From: Bradyrhizobium canariense
GTDB lineage: Bacteria; Pseudomonadota; Alphaproteobacteria; Rhizobiales; Xanthobacteraceae
Direction: 5' to 3'
NCBI RefSeq assembly: GCF_019402665.1
Contig: NZ_VSST01000043.1
Coordinates: 1-64,000 of the forward strand
DNA length: 64,000 nucleotides
In this document: positions 19,853 through 27,941 of the stretch, in pieces
Layout of the letters: each line of letters begins with the position of its first letter
How positions within the stretch are numbered: position 1 is the stretch's first letter
Made by a program: the position numbers and the translations under genes
Notes under the pieces: model-generated
What the model saw: only the letters and a program-made list of their open reading frames with translations
The model's database searches: none
Told to the model about the DNA's origin: nothing

Positions 19853-20811
19853 GATGATCCTCCTCCTTGCAGGGCGGCCCACATCTCCTGGTCGCGCTTG
19901 TCGGTCCAGATCACGGGGTCGTCGATTCCCGACGCCTCGTCGAAGGCGCGCGACACGTTGAACGGCAGACAGTGCTCGTAGATCGCGAAGCTCGAAAATT
20001 TCGGATCCATGACCTCGCGCGTCGCGGCCATCGATTCCTTCAGCGTGCGGCCCTTGGCGACCGAGATTTCGGCGGCGCCATAGAGCGAGGTGACGAAGTC
20101 ACGCGTCATCGCGATGGCTTCACGCACCGTGGCAACACCTTTGAGCGCATCGCCGCGGCCCGGCGCGATCGCCTTGGGATTGAAGTTGCGGATTTCGTTC
20201 AGCGTCAGCGGCCATTCGCGCAAATGCGCGTCGCCGCAATAGCAGGCCGAATGGTATTCGATCAGGTCGCCGGAGAACATCACCTCGGCATCGGGCACCC
20301 AGGCGACGATGTCGCCGGAGGTGTGGCCGGCGCCGAGCTGCATCAGGCGCACCTCGCGCTTGCCGAGATAGATCGACATCTCGCCTTCGAAGGTCAGCGT
20401 CGGCCAGGTCAGGCCGGGAATGCTCGATGCGTCCTGAAACAGGCGCGGGAAGCGGCCATACTCGGAATCCCAATCCTGCTGGCCGCGCTCCTCGATCAGG
20501 CGATAGGTCTCCTGCGAGGCGACGATGCCCTGCGCCTTGTAGGCGGAGGCACCGAGCACGCGCACGGCGTGATAATGCGACAGCACGACATATTTGATCG
20601 GCTTATCGGTGACGGTACGGACGCGCTCGATCACCTTGTTCGCCATCGCCGGCGTCGATTGCGCGTCGAACACCAGGCAGCCGTCGTCGCCGACGATGAT
20701 CGCGGTGTTCGGATCGCCCTCCGCGGTGAAGGCGTAGAGATCGGTGCCGATCTCCGAGAAGGTAATCTTCTTTTCGGAGAGGTCGCCGGTGGATGCGAAG
20801 TTCTTCGCCAT
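19849..20811 (-). CDS. MBL-fold metallohydrolase in the homogentisate operon
   Basis: 320 residues of the metallo-beta-lactamase fold. The usual HxHxDH zinc motif is replaced by His79-x-His81 followed by AVR (LSHYHAVRVLGA), so the Asp/His that bind the second metal are missing; a later His (GAGHTSGD) and Asp (MFSGDLIEYH) remain. It may bind one metal or use other residues. It is translationally coupled to hmgA and follows the DUF2783 gene, so it acts with the pathway, perhaps as a thioesterase or lactonase; the reaction is unknown. ATG 20811 is favoured over TTG 20826 because AAGGA lies at a workable distance. Confidence 0.85.
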   Translation of the reverse strand: MAKNFASTGDLSEKKITFSEIGTDLYAFTAEGDPNTAIIVGDDGCLVFDAQSTPAMANKVIERVRTVTDKPIKYVVLSHYHAVRVLGASAYKAQGIVASQETYRLIEERGQQDWDSEYGRFPRLFQDASSIPGLTWPTLTFEGEMSIYLGKREVRLMQLGAGHTSGDIVAWVPDAEVMFSGDLIEYHSACYCGDAHLREWPLTLNEIRNFNPKAIAPGRGDALKGVATVREAIAMTRDFVTSLYGAAEISVAKGRTLKESMAATREVMDPKFSSFAIYEHCLPFNVSRAFDEASGIDDPVIWTDKRDQEMWAALQGGGSS

Positions 20812-20836
20812 CAATTCATCCTTCAAGTCTTCGGGG

Positions 20837-21064
20837 TTATTGTTGTTGCTGTTGTTGTTGCTGCTGGCCGTCGATCATGCGCCGCCTGGCGAGGAGAATC
20901 GCCTCCCGCAGCACGTCGATATCGCCGATGTGATTGGCGAGGATCAGCACCAGCGCCGCGTCGAAATCGGCGCTTTGCTCGTCGGTGAAGCCACGATGCG
21001 CCTCCACGATGGCGCGAAAGGCGTCGTCGGGCCGCGCGAAGTTGGAACTGGTCGAGAGCGGCAT
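20837..21064 (-). CDS. DUF2783 family small protein with polyglutamine tail
   Basis: 75 residues from ATG 21064, which has GAGGA about 7 bases upstream, 8 bases after the monooxygenase stop. The body (NFARPDDAFRAIVEAHRGFTDEQ then ALVLILANHIGD) is typical of DUF2783. The protein ends in nine consecutive glutamines encoded by a CAA/CAG triplet run (20840-20866), suggesting repeat slippage at the 3' end. Its position directly after a flavin hydroxylase suggests a small coupling partner, like MhaB of the 3-hydroxyphenylacetate hydroxylase of Pseudomonas; this role is inference. Confidence 0.8.
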   Translation of the reverse strand: MPLSTSSNFARPDDAFRAIVEAHRGFTDEQSADFDAALVLILANHIGDIDVLREAILLARRRMIDGQQQQQQQQQ

Positions 21065-21072
21065 GCGAATCC

Positions 21073-22701
21073 TCAATTCAAGCCTTGAGACCGCGACAGC
21101 GCGGTCGCAATCGCTTCGCGCGTTGGACGCCGGAAGCGCGCCGCAACGTAGCCGTCCGGCCTGAGTAAGTAGGCTGAGCCTGGTTCCGCATCATAGCGCT
21201 TTGCGGTGAGCGCTGCCGGATCTGCGAGCCCGTCCTTCCCGCCGATGCGGATATCCTTCACACCAACCGGCGCCTCAATCGCCGCGCCGTTGCTGAACGA
21301 AAGCAAGGTGAAGTCTGTCCCACCCTTGCGGAACGCATCCGTCAAATAGGCTTGCTCGCCCTTGGGCGTCGTAACGGGAGCATCGAGCATCGAACAACCC
21401 GGGAGCGGACCACCGCGCCACGCATCCGCATCCGGCGATGACAGCGGCGAGTCATAGCTGCACGGCACCGAGAGCCGCCCGCCATTGACCATGCGCTTGC
21501 CGAACTCCGTTTCCTTGGCCAGCGACAGCACCGCCTTACGCAGCCGCGCTTCCTGATGCGAGTTCGGTGCCATGAAGTCGGTCGAGCGGGTGGATTCGCG
21601 AATGTTCTCGTCGGCAGCCAGGCTGCGCTCGACATGATAGCTCTCGAGCAGGCTCGCGGGTGAAGCGCCGCGCAGCACGCGGTCGAGCTTCCAGGAGAGA
21701 TTCTCGGCGTCCTCAAGTCCCGAGTTGGCGCCGCGCGCGCCGAAAGGCGACACCTGATGCGCGGAATCGCCTGCAAAGATCACGCGGCCATGGACGAAGC
21801 GGTCCATCCGTCGGCACTGGAATTTGTAGAGCGATATCCACTCGAACTCGAACTTGTCGTGGCCGAGCATGCGCGCAATCCGCGGCCGCACGTTCTCGGG
21901 CTTCTTCTCGACGATGGGGTCGGCATAGCGATTGAGCTGAAGGTCGATGCGCCAGACATCATCAGGCTGTCGGTGCAACAGCGCCGAACGTCCCGCATGA
22001 AACGGCGGATCGAACCAGAACCAGCGCTCCGTCGGGAATTCCGCGGTCATCTTGACGTCGGCGATCAGGAACTGGTCCTCGAACACCTGTCCCGCGAAGT
22101 CGGCGCCGACCATCTGCCGCAGCGAAGAGCGCGCGCCGTCGCAGGCGACGACATATTGCGCGTGCAGGCGATAGGCGCCCTCCGGCGTCTCGATTGTCAG
22201 CGCAACGGAATCGTTGCGGCGCTCCAGCGCCGTCACCTTGTTGCGCCAGCGCAGGTTGATCTCGGGCAGATCGCCGATGCGGTCGACCAGATAGGCTTCG
22301 GCGTAGTACTGCTGGAGATTGATGAAGGCCGGCCGCTTGTGACCGTCCTCCGGCAGCAGATTGAACTGGTAGAGCTGCTGCTCGCCGTGGAAGATGCGGC
22401 CGACGCTCCAGACCACGCCCTTGTCGACCATGCGGTCGCCGACGCCGAGCCGGTCCCAATATTCCAGCGACCGTTTCGAGAAGCAGATCGCACGGGAGCC
22501 CTCTCCGATACGGTCGGCATCATCCAGAAGGACGACGTGCTGGCCGCGCTGGGCAAGGTCGATCGCAAGCGACAGCCCGACCGGGCCCGCGCCGACGACC
22601 ACCACGGGATGCTCGGCCGCGCTCTGGCCGGGACGATCCTGATCGGGGTGGCGGCGATAGCCGAACTGGGTTTTGGCCTGATGCGTATTGGCCTTCGCCA
22701 T
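21073..22701 (-). CDS. FAD-dependent aromatic monooxygenase (MhpA/MhaA-like)
   Basis: 542 residues of the group A flavoprotein hydroxylases: an N-terminal FAD-binding Rossmann motif (VVVVGAGPVGLSLAIDLAQRG), the mid DG motif (VVACDGARSSLRQMVG), the second FAD motif (GRVIFAGDSAHQVSPFGARG) and a C-terminal thioredoxin-like domain. These enzymes hydroxylate phenolic acids using NAD(P)H and O2. As first gene of the unit with DUF2783, MBL, hmgA and fahA, a 3-hydroxyphenylacetate 6-hydroxylase producing homogentisate is the most attractive idea; 3-(3-hydroxyphenyl)propionate hydroxylase similarity also exists. It is divergent from the MarR gene, with a palindromic operator in between. Confidence 0.88.
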   Translation of the reverse strand: MAKANTHQAKTQFGYRRHPDQDRPGQSAAEHPVVVVGAGPVGLSLAIDLAQRGQHVVLLDDADRIGEGSRAICFSKRSLEYWDRLGVGDRMVDKGVVWSVGRIFHGEQQLYQFNLLPEDGHKRPAFINLQQYYAEAYLVDRIGDLPEINLRWRNKVTALERRNDSVALTIETPEGAYRLHAQYVVACDGARSSLRQMVGADFAGQVFEDQFLIADVKMTAEFPTERWFWFDPPFHAGRSALLHRQPDDVWRIDLQLNRYADPIVEKKPENVRPRIARMLGHDKFEFEWISLYKFQCRRMDRFVHGRVIFAGDSAHQVSPFGARGANSGLEDAENLSWKLDRVLRGASPASLLESYHVERSLAADENIRESTRSTDFMAPNSHQEARLRKAVLSLAKETEFGKRMVNGGRLSVPCSYDSPLSSPDADAWRGGPLPGCSMLDAPVTTPKGEQAYLTDAFRKGGTDFTLLSFSNGAAIEAPVGVKDIRIGGKDGLADPAALTAKRYDAEPGSAYLLRPDGYVAARFRRPTREAIATALSRSQGLN

Positions 22702-22741
22702 GCGCTAACCTCGGCTCTGGTCAGGAGAGGCCTGATCTGCT

Positions 22742-22763
22742 AATAGTCTCACGTGCAACTATT
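22742..22763. promoter_or_regulatory. Palindromic MarR-type operator
   Basis: A 22-base dyad: outer arms AATAGT and ACTATT are exact complements, and the centre is CACGTG, itself palindromic; only the two dinucleotides between arms and centre mismatch. It sits 41 bases upstream of the monooxygenase ATG and 49 bases upstream of the chosen MarR start. MarR proteins bind such near-perfect dyads, so it probably controls both genes. Confidence 0.65.
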
Positions 22764-22811
22764 TTGGACCGGAGCCGGCCGGCCGTCAACTGGAATTCGG
22801 AGCGCTCTCCC

Positions 22812-23354
22812 TTGGCGAGGACATCCAGCGACATCGCGCTGAAGACACGCGAGGCCGACGAGGCCTCAGCGCGGCCAAAAACACGGCTCGACCTATTCAG
22901 GTTCGTGCCGTTCCGCCTGAACCGGCTCGCCGCGGAGGTGAGTTCCGCGCTCGCGGTCGAATATCAGGAACGTCACGGCCTCGACATCCCGGCCTGGCGC
23001 GTGATCGCGACGCTCGGCTTCCGCAACGATGCCTGCAGCGCGCAGTACGTCGCGCAATGCACCCGCACGCACAAATCCACCATCAGCCGCGCGGTGACCA
23101 TGTTGCTGCACCAGGGTTTGATCGAGCGCGTCGAGAACGAAGCCGATCGCCGCGAATTCCGCCTGCGATTGACAAGGAAAGGCCGCACGCTCTACGAGGA
23201 GCTGTTTCCGCAATTGCTGCGGCGGGAAGACGAGATCCTCGCCTGCCTCTCGGCGCAGGAGCGCAAACAGCTATCGACGCTGCTCGGCAAGATCGAACAG
23301 AGCCTCGACCTGATCCAGACCAGCGAAGAGGCCGACGCCAAGCAGGCGTATTGA
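22812..23354 (+). CDS. MarR-family transcriptional regulator
   Basis: 180 residues from a proposed TTG at 22812, which has GGAG about 9 bases upstream; the frame also contains TTG 22764, directly abutting the operator, and no ATG upstream of the domain. The winged helix-turn-helix core is clear: LDIPAWRVIATLG, VAQCTRTHKSTISRAVTMLLHQGLIER, and the wing DRREFRLRLTRKG. Such repressors release DNA when they bind phenolic ligands. Divergent from the homogentisate-type operon starting with the monooxygenase, so it probably represses that operon. Its stop abuts the stop of the convergent MBL gene. Confidence 0.85.
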   Translation: MARTSSDIALKTREADEASARPKTRLDLFRFVPFRLNRLAAEVSSALAVEYQERHGLDIPAWRVIATLGFRNDACSAQYVAQCTRTHKSTISRAVTMLLHQGLIERVENEADRREFRLRLTRKGRTLYEELFPQLLRREDEILACLSAQERKQLSTLLGKIEQSLDLIQTSEEADAKQAY

Positions 23355-24158
23355 TCACTTCGCAAACGATCGCGACGGCGGCAAATGCAGCGCCCAGACA
23401 TCGCCGTCGCTGGCGCGCGGATAGATCTCCGTCACGATCGGATCATGCCCGGGAATGAACCGGTCAGGATGGCCGGCGAGACGCTCGATCGTCTCCCAGC
23501 CAACCGCCATGTCGCCGACATTGTAGACGATCGGGAATGGGCTTCGGCGCTGGAGATTGGCGTAATAATGCGCGGCATCCGACGCCAGCACCACCGGTCC
23601 GCGGGCGGTCTCGACCTTCACCACCTGCAGGCCGTCCGAATGGCCGCCGACGCGGTGCACGGTGACGCCGGGCGCGACCTCGCCGTCGCCGGAATAGAAA
23701 TTGACGCGCTCGCCATAGACATGGCGGACCATCTGGGTGACGTGCTCGACCGAGAACGGATGTCGCAGCAGTCCGTTGCACATGCAGCGCCCCGTCGCGT
23801 AGGCCATCTCGCGCTCCTGGATATGGAAGCGCGCGTGCGGGAAACGGTCCAGATTGCCGGCGTGGTCGTAATGCAGATGCGTCACGATGATATCGCGAAT
23901 GCTCGACGCCGCGACACCAAAGCGCTCCAGCGCGTCGACCGGATTGAGCGTCAGCTTGCGCGCCCGCGCGGACGCTTCCTCGGCATTGAAGCCGGTATCG
24001 ACCAGAATGTCGCGGCCGTTGCCGCGGATCAGCCAGACGAAATAGTCGAGGTCCTGCGCCGCGCTGTCGTGCGGGTCGGGCGCGAGGAAGTTCATATTGG
24101 GCGTGCGCGGCGACATCGTCGCATAGCGCAGTGCGTAGATTTCGTAGGCGTTTCCCAT
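23355..24158 (-). CDS. MBL-fold hydrolase, N-acyl homoserine lactonase-like
   Basis: 267 residues with the complete zinc motif HLHYDH (VTHLHYDHAGN), a third histidine in GGHSDG, an aspartate in LASDAAHYY and a final histidine in PGHDP. This arrangement matches the AiiA/AttM lactonase branch of the metallo-beta-lactamase fold. Lactonase activity on acyl-homoserine lactones or other lactones is a reasonable prediction, unproven. The ATG at 24158 gives a normal family start (YEIYALRYA); the ribosome site is weak. It is convergent with the MarR gene, and its promoter region holds a perfect TGTGA-N6-TCACA box. Confidence 0.85.
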   Translation of the reverse strand: MGNAYEIYALRYATMSPRTPNMNFLAPDPHDSAAQDLDYFVWLIRGNGRDILVDTGFNAEEASARARKLTLNPVDALERFGVAASSIRDIIVTHLHYDHAGNLDRFPHARFHIQEREMAYATGRCMCNGLLRHPFSVEHVTQMVRHVYGERVNFYSGDGEVAPGVTVHRVGGHSDGLQVVKVETARGPVVLASDAAHYYANLQRRSPFPIVYNVGDMAVGWETIERLAGHPDRFIPGHDPIVTEIYPRASDGDVWALHLPPSRSFAK

Positions 24159-24264
24159 GATTTTGATCTTGCTCTTTTGTGGATGCACCTTCAGGGGCGA
24201 TCGCACCAAGCCATCGTCCACCGCAAAGGTCAAACACCGGAGGTTGCGAAGCAGGCCCGTCCGC

Positions 24265-24284
24265 AATGTGAGACCAATCACATT
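24265..24284. promoter_or_regulatory. Perfect CRP-type box (TGTGA-N6-TCACA)
   Basis: AATGTGA-GACCAA-TCACATT has exact 7-base complementary arms around six bases and contains the full CRP consensus core. It lies 107 bases upstream of the MBL gene (24158) and about 240 bases upstream of the caspase-like/TPR gene (24528). The Crp-like protein encoded at 31721 keeps the DNA-contacting R-E-x3-R pattern and is a candidate binder. Confidence 0.6.
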
Positions 24285-24426
24285 GTTGTAGCCACGGCTG
24301 CCCTAACGTGCAGCCGCAATGACAACCAGAATGCATCGCGTGCAATCGTGACCGCCCGTTTATTCCCCCCGCAACATGCCCATGCGTCGCGTTCAATTGT
24401 CGCGATAACGCCGAATCCGCAAGCGG

Positions 24427-24455
24427 TTGACGCCCCCCTTCCCCGGTTTGATAAT
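24427..24455 (+). promoter_or_regulatory. Sigma-70-type promoter for the caspase-like/TPR gene
   Basis: TTGACG (24427-24432), 17-base spacer, GATAAT (24450-24455). Both hexamers differ from consensus by one base and the spacing is ideal. Transcription would start near 24462, leaving a leader of about 65 bases before the ATG at 24528. Confidence 0.6.
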
Positions 24456-24527
24456 GCACATTGCGTAAGTTAAGGTCGCCGCGGCGCAAGCTGGAAACGG
24501 CGCCTTTTTGGCTGGATCGCGCTAATT

Positions 24528-26036
24528 ATGAAAATTCGCCTGCTTTTCGTTCTGTCCTTGCTCGTGTCGCTCGTCCCGACCGCTCCGTCACTTGCGGCCG
24601 GCGATCGCTTTGCGCTGGTCATCGGCAATGCCAAATATCCGGACGCGGACGCTCCCCTGAAGGAACCGCTCAACGACGCGCGCGACGTCGCAGACGAGCT
24701 CAAGCGCGACGGCTTTTCCGTCGAAACCGGTGAGAACCTGACCGGCGACGGCATGCGCCGCGCCTTCGACAAGCTCTACGGCAAGATCAAGCCGGGGTCT
24801 GTGGCACTGGTGTTCTTCAGCGGCTTCGGCATCCAGTCCGCGCGGCAGAGCTATTTGCTGCCGATCGATGCGCAGATCTGGACCGAATCCGATGTGCGCC
24901 GCGACGGCATCAGCCTCGAAACCGTGCTCGGCGAGCTCAACACCCGCGGCGCCGGCGTCAAGATCGCGCTGGTCGACGCCTCCAGGCGCAACCCGTTCGA
25001 GCGCCGGTTCCGCAGCTTCTCGGCCGGCCTCACCCCCGTCATCGCGCCGAACGGCACGCTGGTGATGTATTCGGCGGCGCTGGCGTCAGTGGTCTCGGAC
25101 GCCGGCGGCGAGCACAGCCTGTTCGTCCAGGAACTCCTCAAGGAAATCCGCGTCCCCGACCTGATGGCCGAGGAGACGCTGAACCGCACCAAGATGGGCG
25201 TCACCCGCGCCTCGCGGGGCGAGCAGGTGCCGTGGATATCCTCATCATTGGCCGAGGATTTCTCGTTCATTCCAGGGGCCGGCGGGTCGCGCCCGACAAT
25301 GACCCCGCCACCCCCGCCTCCCGCGCCGCCGGTCGTCGCCAATAACCCGCCGCCGGCTCCGCCCGCACCATCGCCTGTGCCGCCGAAACCGGCCGACACA
25401 GTGGCAGCACCGGCTCCGTCACCGAAGCCGCAGGTCGAGGCTGCCTTGCCGCCGGCACCGCCGCCGCCAGCGCCTGTGATTCCGGCCGATCCCGTCACCG
25501 CTCCGAGCATGGAGAGCGGGCCGAGTGCGGCCGTCCTGGCCGAGGACCCCACCATCAAGGGGCTGACCGCCAAGATCGCGGCCAATCCGGACGACGTGAA
25601 CGCGCTTTACCGGCGCGGCCAGGTCTATGCCAGCAAGGGCGCCTACAGCTTGGCCATCAAGGATTTTGACGAGACGCTCCGGATCAACCCGAAGGACGTC
25701 GAGGCGCTGAACAATCGCTGCTGGACCCGCACCGTGGTCGGCGACCTCCAGGGCGCGCTGAAGGATTGCAACGAGGCCCTGCGGCTGCGGCCGAACTTCG
25801 TCGACGCGCTGGACAGCCGGGGGCTCGTCAATCTGAAATCGGGGGCGGTCAAGAACGCCATCGCCGATTTCGAGGCAGCCCTGAGGATCAATCCGCGCCT
25901 GACCTCCTCGCTGTTCGGACGCGGGATCGCCAAGCAGCGCAACGGCTCGGCCCAGGAAGGTGCACTCGACATCGCCAATGCCAAGGCGATGGACCCGAAC
26001 ATTGTTCAGGAATTCGCAAGCTACGGAGTGCGTTGA
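24528..26036 (+). CDS. Secreted caspase-like (inactive) protein with proline-rich linker and TPR repeats
   Basis: 502 residues: signal peptide (1-23), a peptidase C14/caspase-like domain (about 26-255), a Pro/Ala-rich linker (about 262-335) and a C-terminal TPR array of three to four repeats (about 345-495). The caspase fold is clear (RFALVIGNAKYPDADAPL, LLPIDA, RRNPFERRF). However, the catalytic His in the usual SGHG is Phe100 (FFSGFG), and the catalytic Cys in DACR is Ser152 (DASRR). The domain should not be a cysteine protease; it may bind a peptide or partner, with TPRs as scaffold in the periplasm. A paralogue with the same losses is at 54647-55495. The gene follows a good sigma-70 promoter. 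Confidence 0.88.
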   Translation: MKIRLLFVLSLLVSLVPTAPSLAAGDRFALVIGNAKYPDADAPLKEPLNDARDVADELKRDGFSVETGENLTGDGMRRAFDKLYGKIKPGSVALVFFSGFGIQSARQSYLLPIDAQIWTESDVRRDGISLETVLGELNTRGAGVKIALVDASRRNPFERRFRSFSAGLTPVIAPNGTLVMYSAALASVVSDAGGEHSLFVQELLKEIRVPDLMAEETLNRTKMGVTRASRGEQVPWISSSLAEDFSFIPGAGGSRPTMTPPPPPPAPPVVANNPPPAPPAPSPVPPKPADTVAAPAPSPKPQVEAALPPAPPPPAPVIPADPVTAPSMESGPSAAVLAEDPTIKGLTAKIAANPDDVNALYRRGQVYASKGAYSLAIKDFDETLRINPKDVEALNNRCWTRTVVGDLQGALKDCNEALRLRPNFVDALDSRGLVNLKSGAVKNAIADFEAALRINPRLTSSLFGRGIAKQRNGSAQEGALDIANAKAMDPNIVQEFASYGVR

Positions 26037-26181
26037 TATTTTTTTGAATCGAGGCCGGTGTGCCTCGAACCCGCGGCGGCCCCGCGAAGACTAATCGAAC
26101 GGATGCCGCAGGCCGTCCCTTCGGGGGCTTATTGCAGGGATTTTGGAACGACGCGAGCTGGCTGCGCAGGAGGGACTGGCT

Positions 26182-26853
26182 ATGAGATTGGCTGCAAAGG
26201 GACTTACCGCAATCCTGTCCATCATCACCGTTGGCGCCGCGCTGTCGCTGACGATCCCGCCGGCATTCGCGGGCGACGACGGCAACAGCAAGAACGTCAC
26301 CGAGGACGAGATCGTCCGCGCGCTGGCGCCGCCGCCGAAGAAGCCGCTGACCCGCGGCCTCTCGATCGCTCCGCAGGCCGATCCCGCACCGAGTGCGACG
26401 GAGACCAAGCTGATCCAGTCCGTGCGCGGCCGCTCGACAAGGTCGCTTTCATCGACCGAGCGTGAAGAAATCGCGTCGGCGGCCAAGGACAAGCCGAACA
26501 TCGATCTCGAAATCACGTTCGACTACAACTCGGCCAATATCAGCGCCAAATCGCTTGCCTCGGTCCAGGCGCTCGGCCGCGCGCTGACCAGCCCCGACCT
26601 GAAGGGCTCGACCTTCGTGGTCGCCGGACATACTGACGCCGCCGGCGGCGAGAGCTATAATCAGGATCTGTCGGAGCGCCGCGCGGATTCGATCAAGCGC
26701 TATTTGGTCGACAAATACAGCATCTCCGCGACCGACCTCGTCACGGTCGGCTATGGCAAGAGCAAGCTGAAGGACCCGGCCCAGCCGATGGCGGAGGTCA
26801 ACCGTCGCGTGCAGGTCGTCAACATGGAAAACAAGACCACCGCATCGAAGTGA
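26182..26853 (+). CDS. OmpA-family (peptidoglycan-binding) periplasmic protein
   Basis: 223 residues with a signal peptide (about 1-31, ending AFA-GDD), a disordered basic segment and a C-terminal OmpA domain: ITFDYNSANIS, FVVAGHTDAAGG, NQDLSERRADSIKRYLV and VGYGKSK, ending NRRVQVV. The conserved Asp and Arg that hold diaminopimelate are visible. It probably ties the outer membrane or a complex to peptidoglycan. The ATG at 26182 has GGAGGG 9 bases upstream. It lies 145 bases after the caspase-like/TPR gene in the same direction and is followed by a terminator, so the two may share a transcript. Confidence 0.9.
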   Translation: MRLAAKGLTAILSIITVGAALSLTIPPAFAGDDGNSKNVTEDEIVRALAPPPKKPLTRGLSIAPQADPAPSATETKLIQSVRGRSTRSLSSTEREEIASAAKDKPNIDLEITFDYNSANISAKSLASVQALGRALTSPDLKGSTFVVAGHTDAAGGESYNQDLSERRADSIKRYLVDKYSISATDLVTVGYGKSKLKDPAQPMAEVNRRVQVVNMENKTTASK

Positions 26854-26914
26854 GCACGACGTAATCCTTTGAAGTGACAAGTCGTGATGTGGTGTAAAGT
26901 CTCGCTTCCAGCAC

Positions 26915-26948
26915 GCGTCCCGCAGGCTTGCGGGACGCTGCTTTATTT
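26915..26948 (+). terminator. Rho-independent terminator after the OmpA-like gene
   Basis: Perfect 10-base-pair stem GCGTCCCGCA / TGCGGGACGC with a GGCT loop, followed by TGCTTTATTT. It separates the caspase-like/OmpA unit from the RND efflux operon. Confidence 0.8.
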
Positions 26949-27011
26949 CAGGGAAACGCTCACCATGGGCCGCGCGCGGACGGCCGTGAGCCAGGCCAGG
27001 GCGATCCGGCA

Positions 27012-27941
27012 ATGAACCTCTCCCAATATCTCAAGCCGGCCGGAACGGTGGTCTTCGTCGTCGCGCTCGGCGTCGGCTATTATCTGTTCGAGCACCGGCA
27101 CCGCGCCGAGCCCAAGGAAACGCCGAGCGAGGCGCTGGTCATCGTGACCAAGTCGACCAATGCCTGCTTCTCCGACCTGGTCCGGGTGACCGGCTTCTTC
27201 GTGCCACGCCGCGAAGCCGTGGTCGTCGCCGACCAGGAGGGATCCAGGGTCACCGACCTCTTCGTCACCGAGGGCACCCTCGTCACCGACAATCAGGAGC
27301 TGGCGCGCCTGACCGCACCGCCCCAGATCCCGGGCCAGCCGCCGCGGCCCGGCCCGCAAGGTCCGGTCTCGCTGAAAGCCTCTGCGCCGGGCCTCGTCAC
27401 CGAGGTCCGCACCATCGTCGGCGCACCGGCCTCGCCACAGGCCGGCCCGATGTTCCGTATCGCCGTCAACAACGAGATCGAGCTGGACGCGCAGGTCCCG
27501 GCGGTGCACATGGCCAAGCTCAGCTCCGGCGCGACCGTGCGCATCAGCCGCGACGACGCGCCCGATTTGATCGGGCGGGTCAGGCTGGTCGCGCCCGAAA
27601 TCGATCGCGCCACCCAGCTCGGCCGCGTGCGCATCAGCGTCACCAACAATCCCTCGCTGAAAGTCGGCGTGTTCGCCCGCGCCTCGATCGACGCCAAGCG
27701 AAGCTGCGGCGTCGCGGTTCCCAAGACCGCGATCGACCATCTCACCGTGCAGGTCGTCAAGAGCAACATTGTCGAGACGCGCAAGGTACGGGTCGGGCTG
27801 TCATCGGACAGCGCGACGGAAATCCTGGAAGGCCTCAACGTCGGCGAGATCGTCGTCGCCGACGCCGGCTCTTCGCTGCATGACGGCGACCAGATCAAGA
27901 CCATGTTCGCCGATGAACTCGATCGCACGCGGGTACGCTGA
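27012..27941 (+). CDS. RND efflux periplasmic adaptor subunit
   Basis: 309 residues with an N-terminal membrane anchor (about 9-28) and the membrane-fusion-protein layout: barrel-sandwich halves around REAVVVADQEGSRVTDLFVTEG and SLKASAPGLVTEV, a beta-barrel region, and a membrane-proximal domain ending VGEIVVADAGSSLHDGDQI. It bridges the inner-membrane RND pump to the outer membrane. The alpha-hairpin is very short and replaced by a Pro-rich stretch (PPQIPGQPPRPGP), an unusual feature. The stop overlaps the pump ATG by one base. It is paralogous to the orphan adaptor at 53640-54527, sharing CFSD and the overall order. Confidence 0.88.
   Translation: MNLSQYLKPAGTVVFVVALGVGYYLFEHRHRAEPKETPSEALVIVTKSTNACFSDLVRVTGFFVPRREAVVVADQEGSRVTDLFVTEGTLVTDNQELARLTAPPQIPGQPPRPGPQGPVSLKASAPGLVTEVRTIVGAPASPQAGPMFRIAVNNEIELDAQVPAVHMAKLSSGATVRISRDDAPDLIGRVRLVAPEIDRATQLGRVRISVTNNPSLKVGVFARASIDAKRSCGVAVPKTAIDHLTVQVVKSNIVETRKVRVGLSSDSATEILEGLNVGEIVVADAGSSLHDGDQIKTMFADELDRTRVR

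Noticed and set aside
20840..20866. Short tandem repeat as a possible CRISPR or integration site
   Set aside because: It is a simple in-frame triplet run encoding glutamine, without spacers or neighbouring cas or integrase genes.
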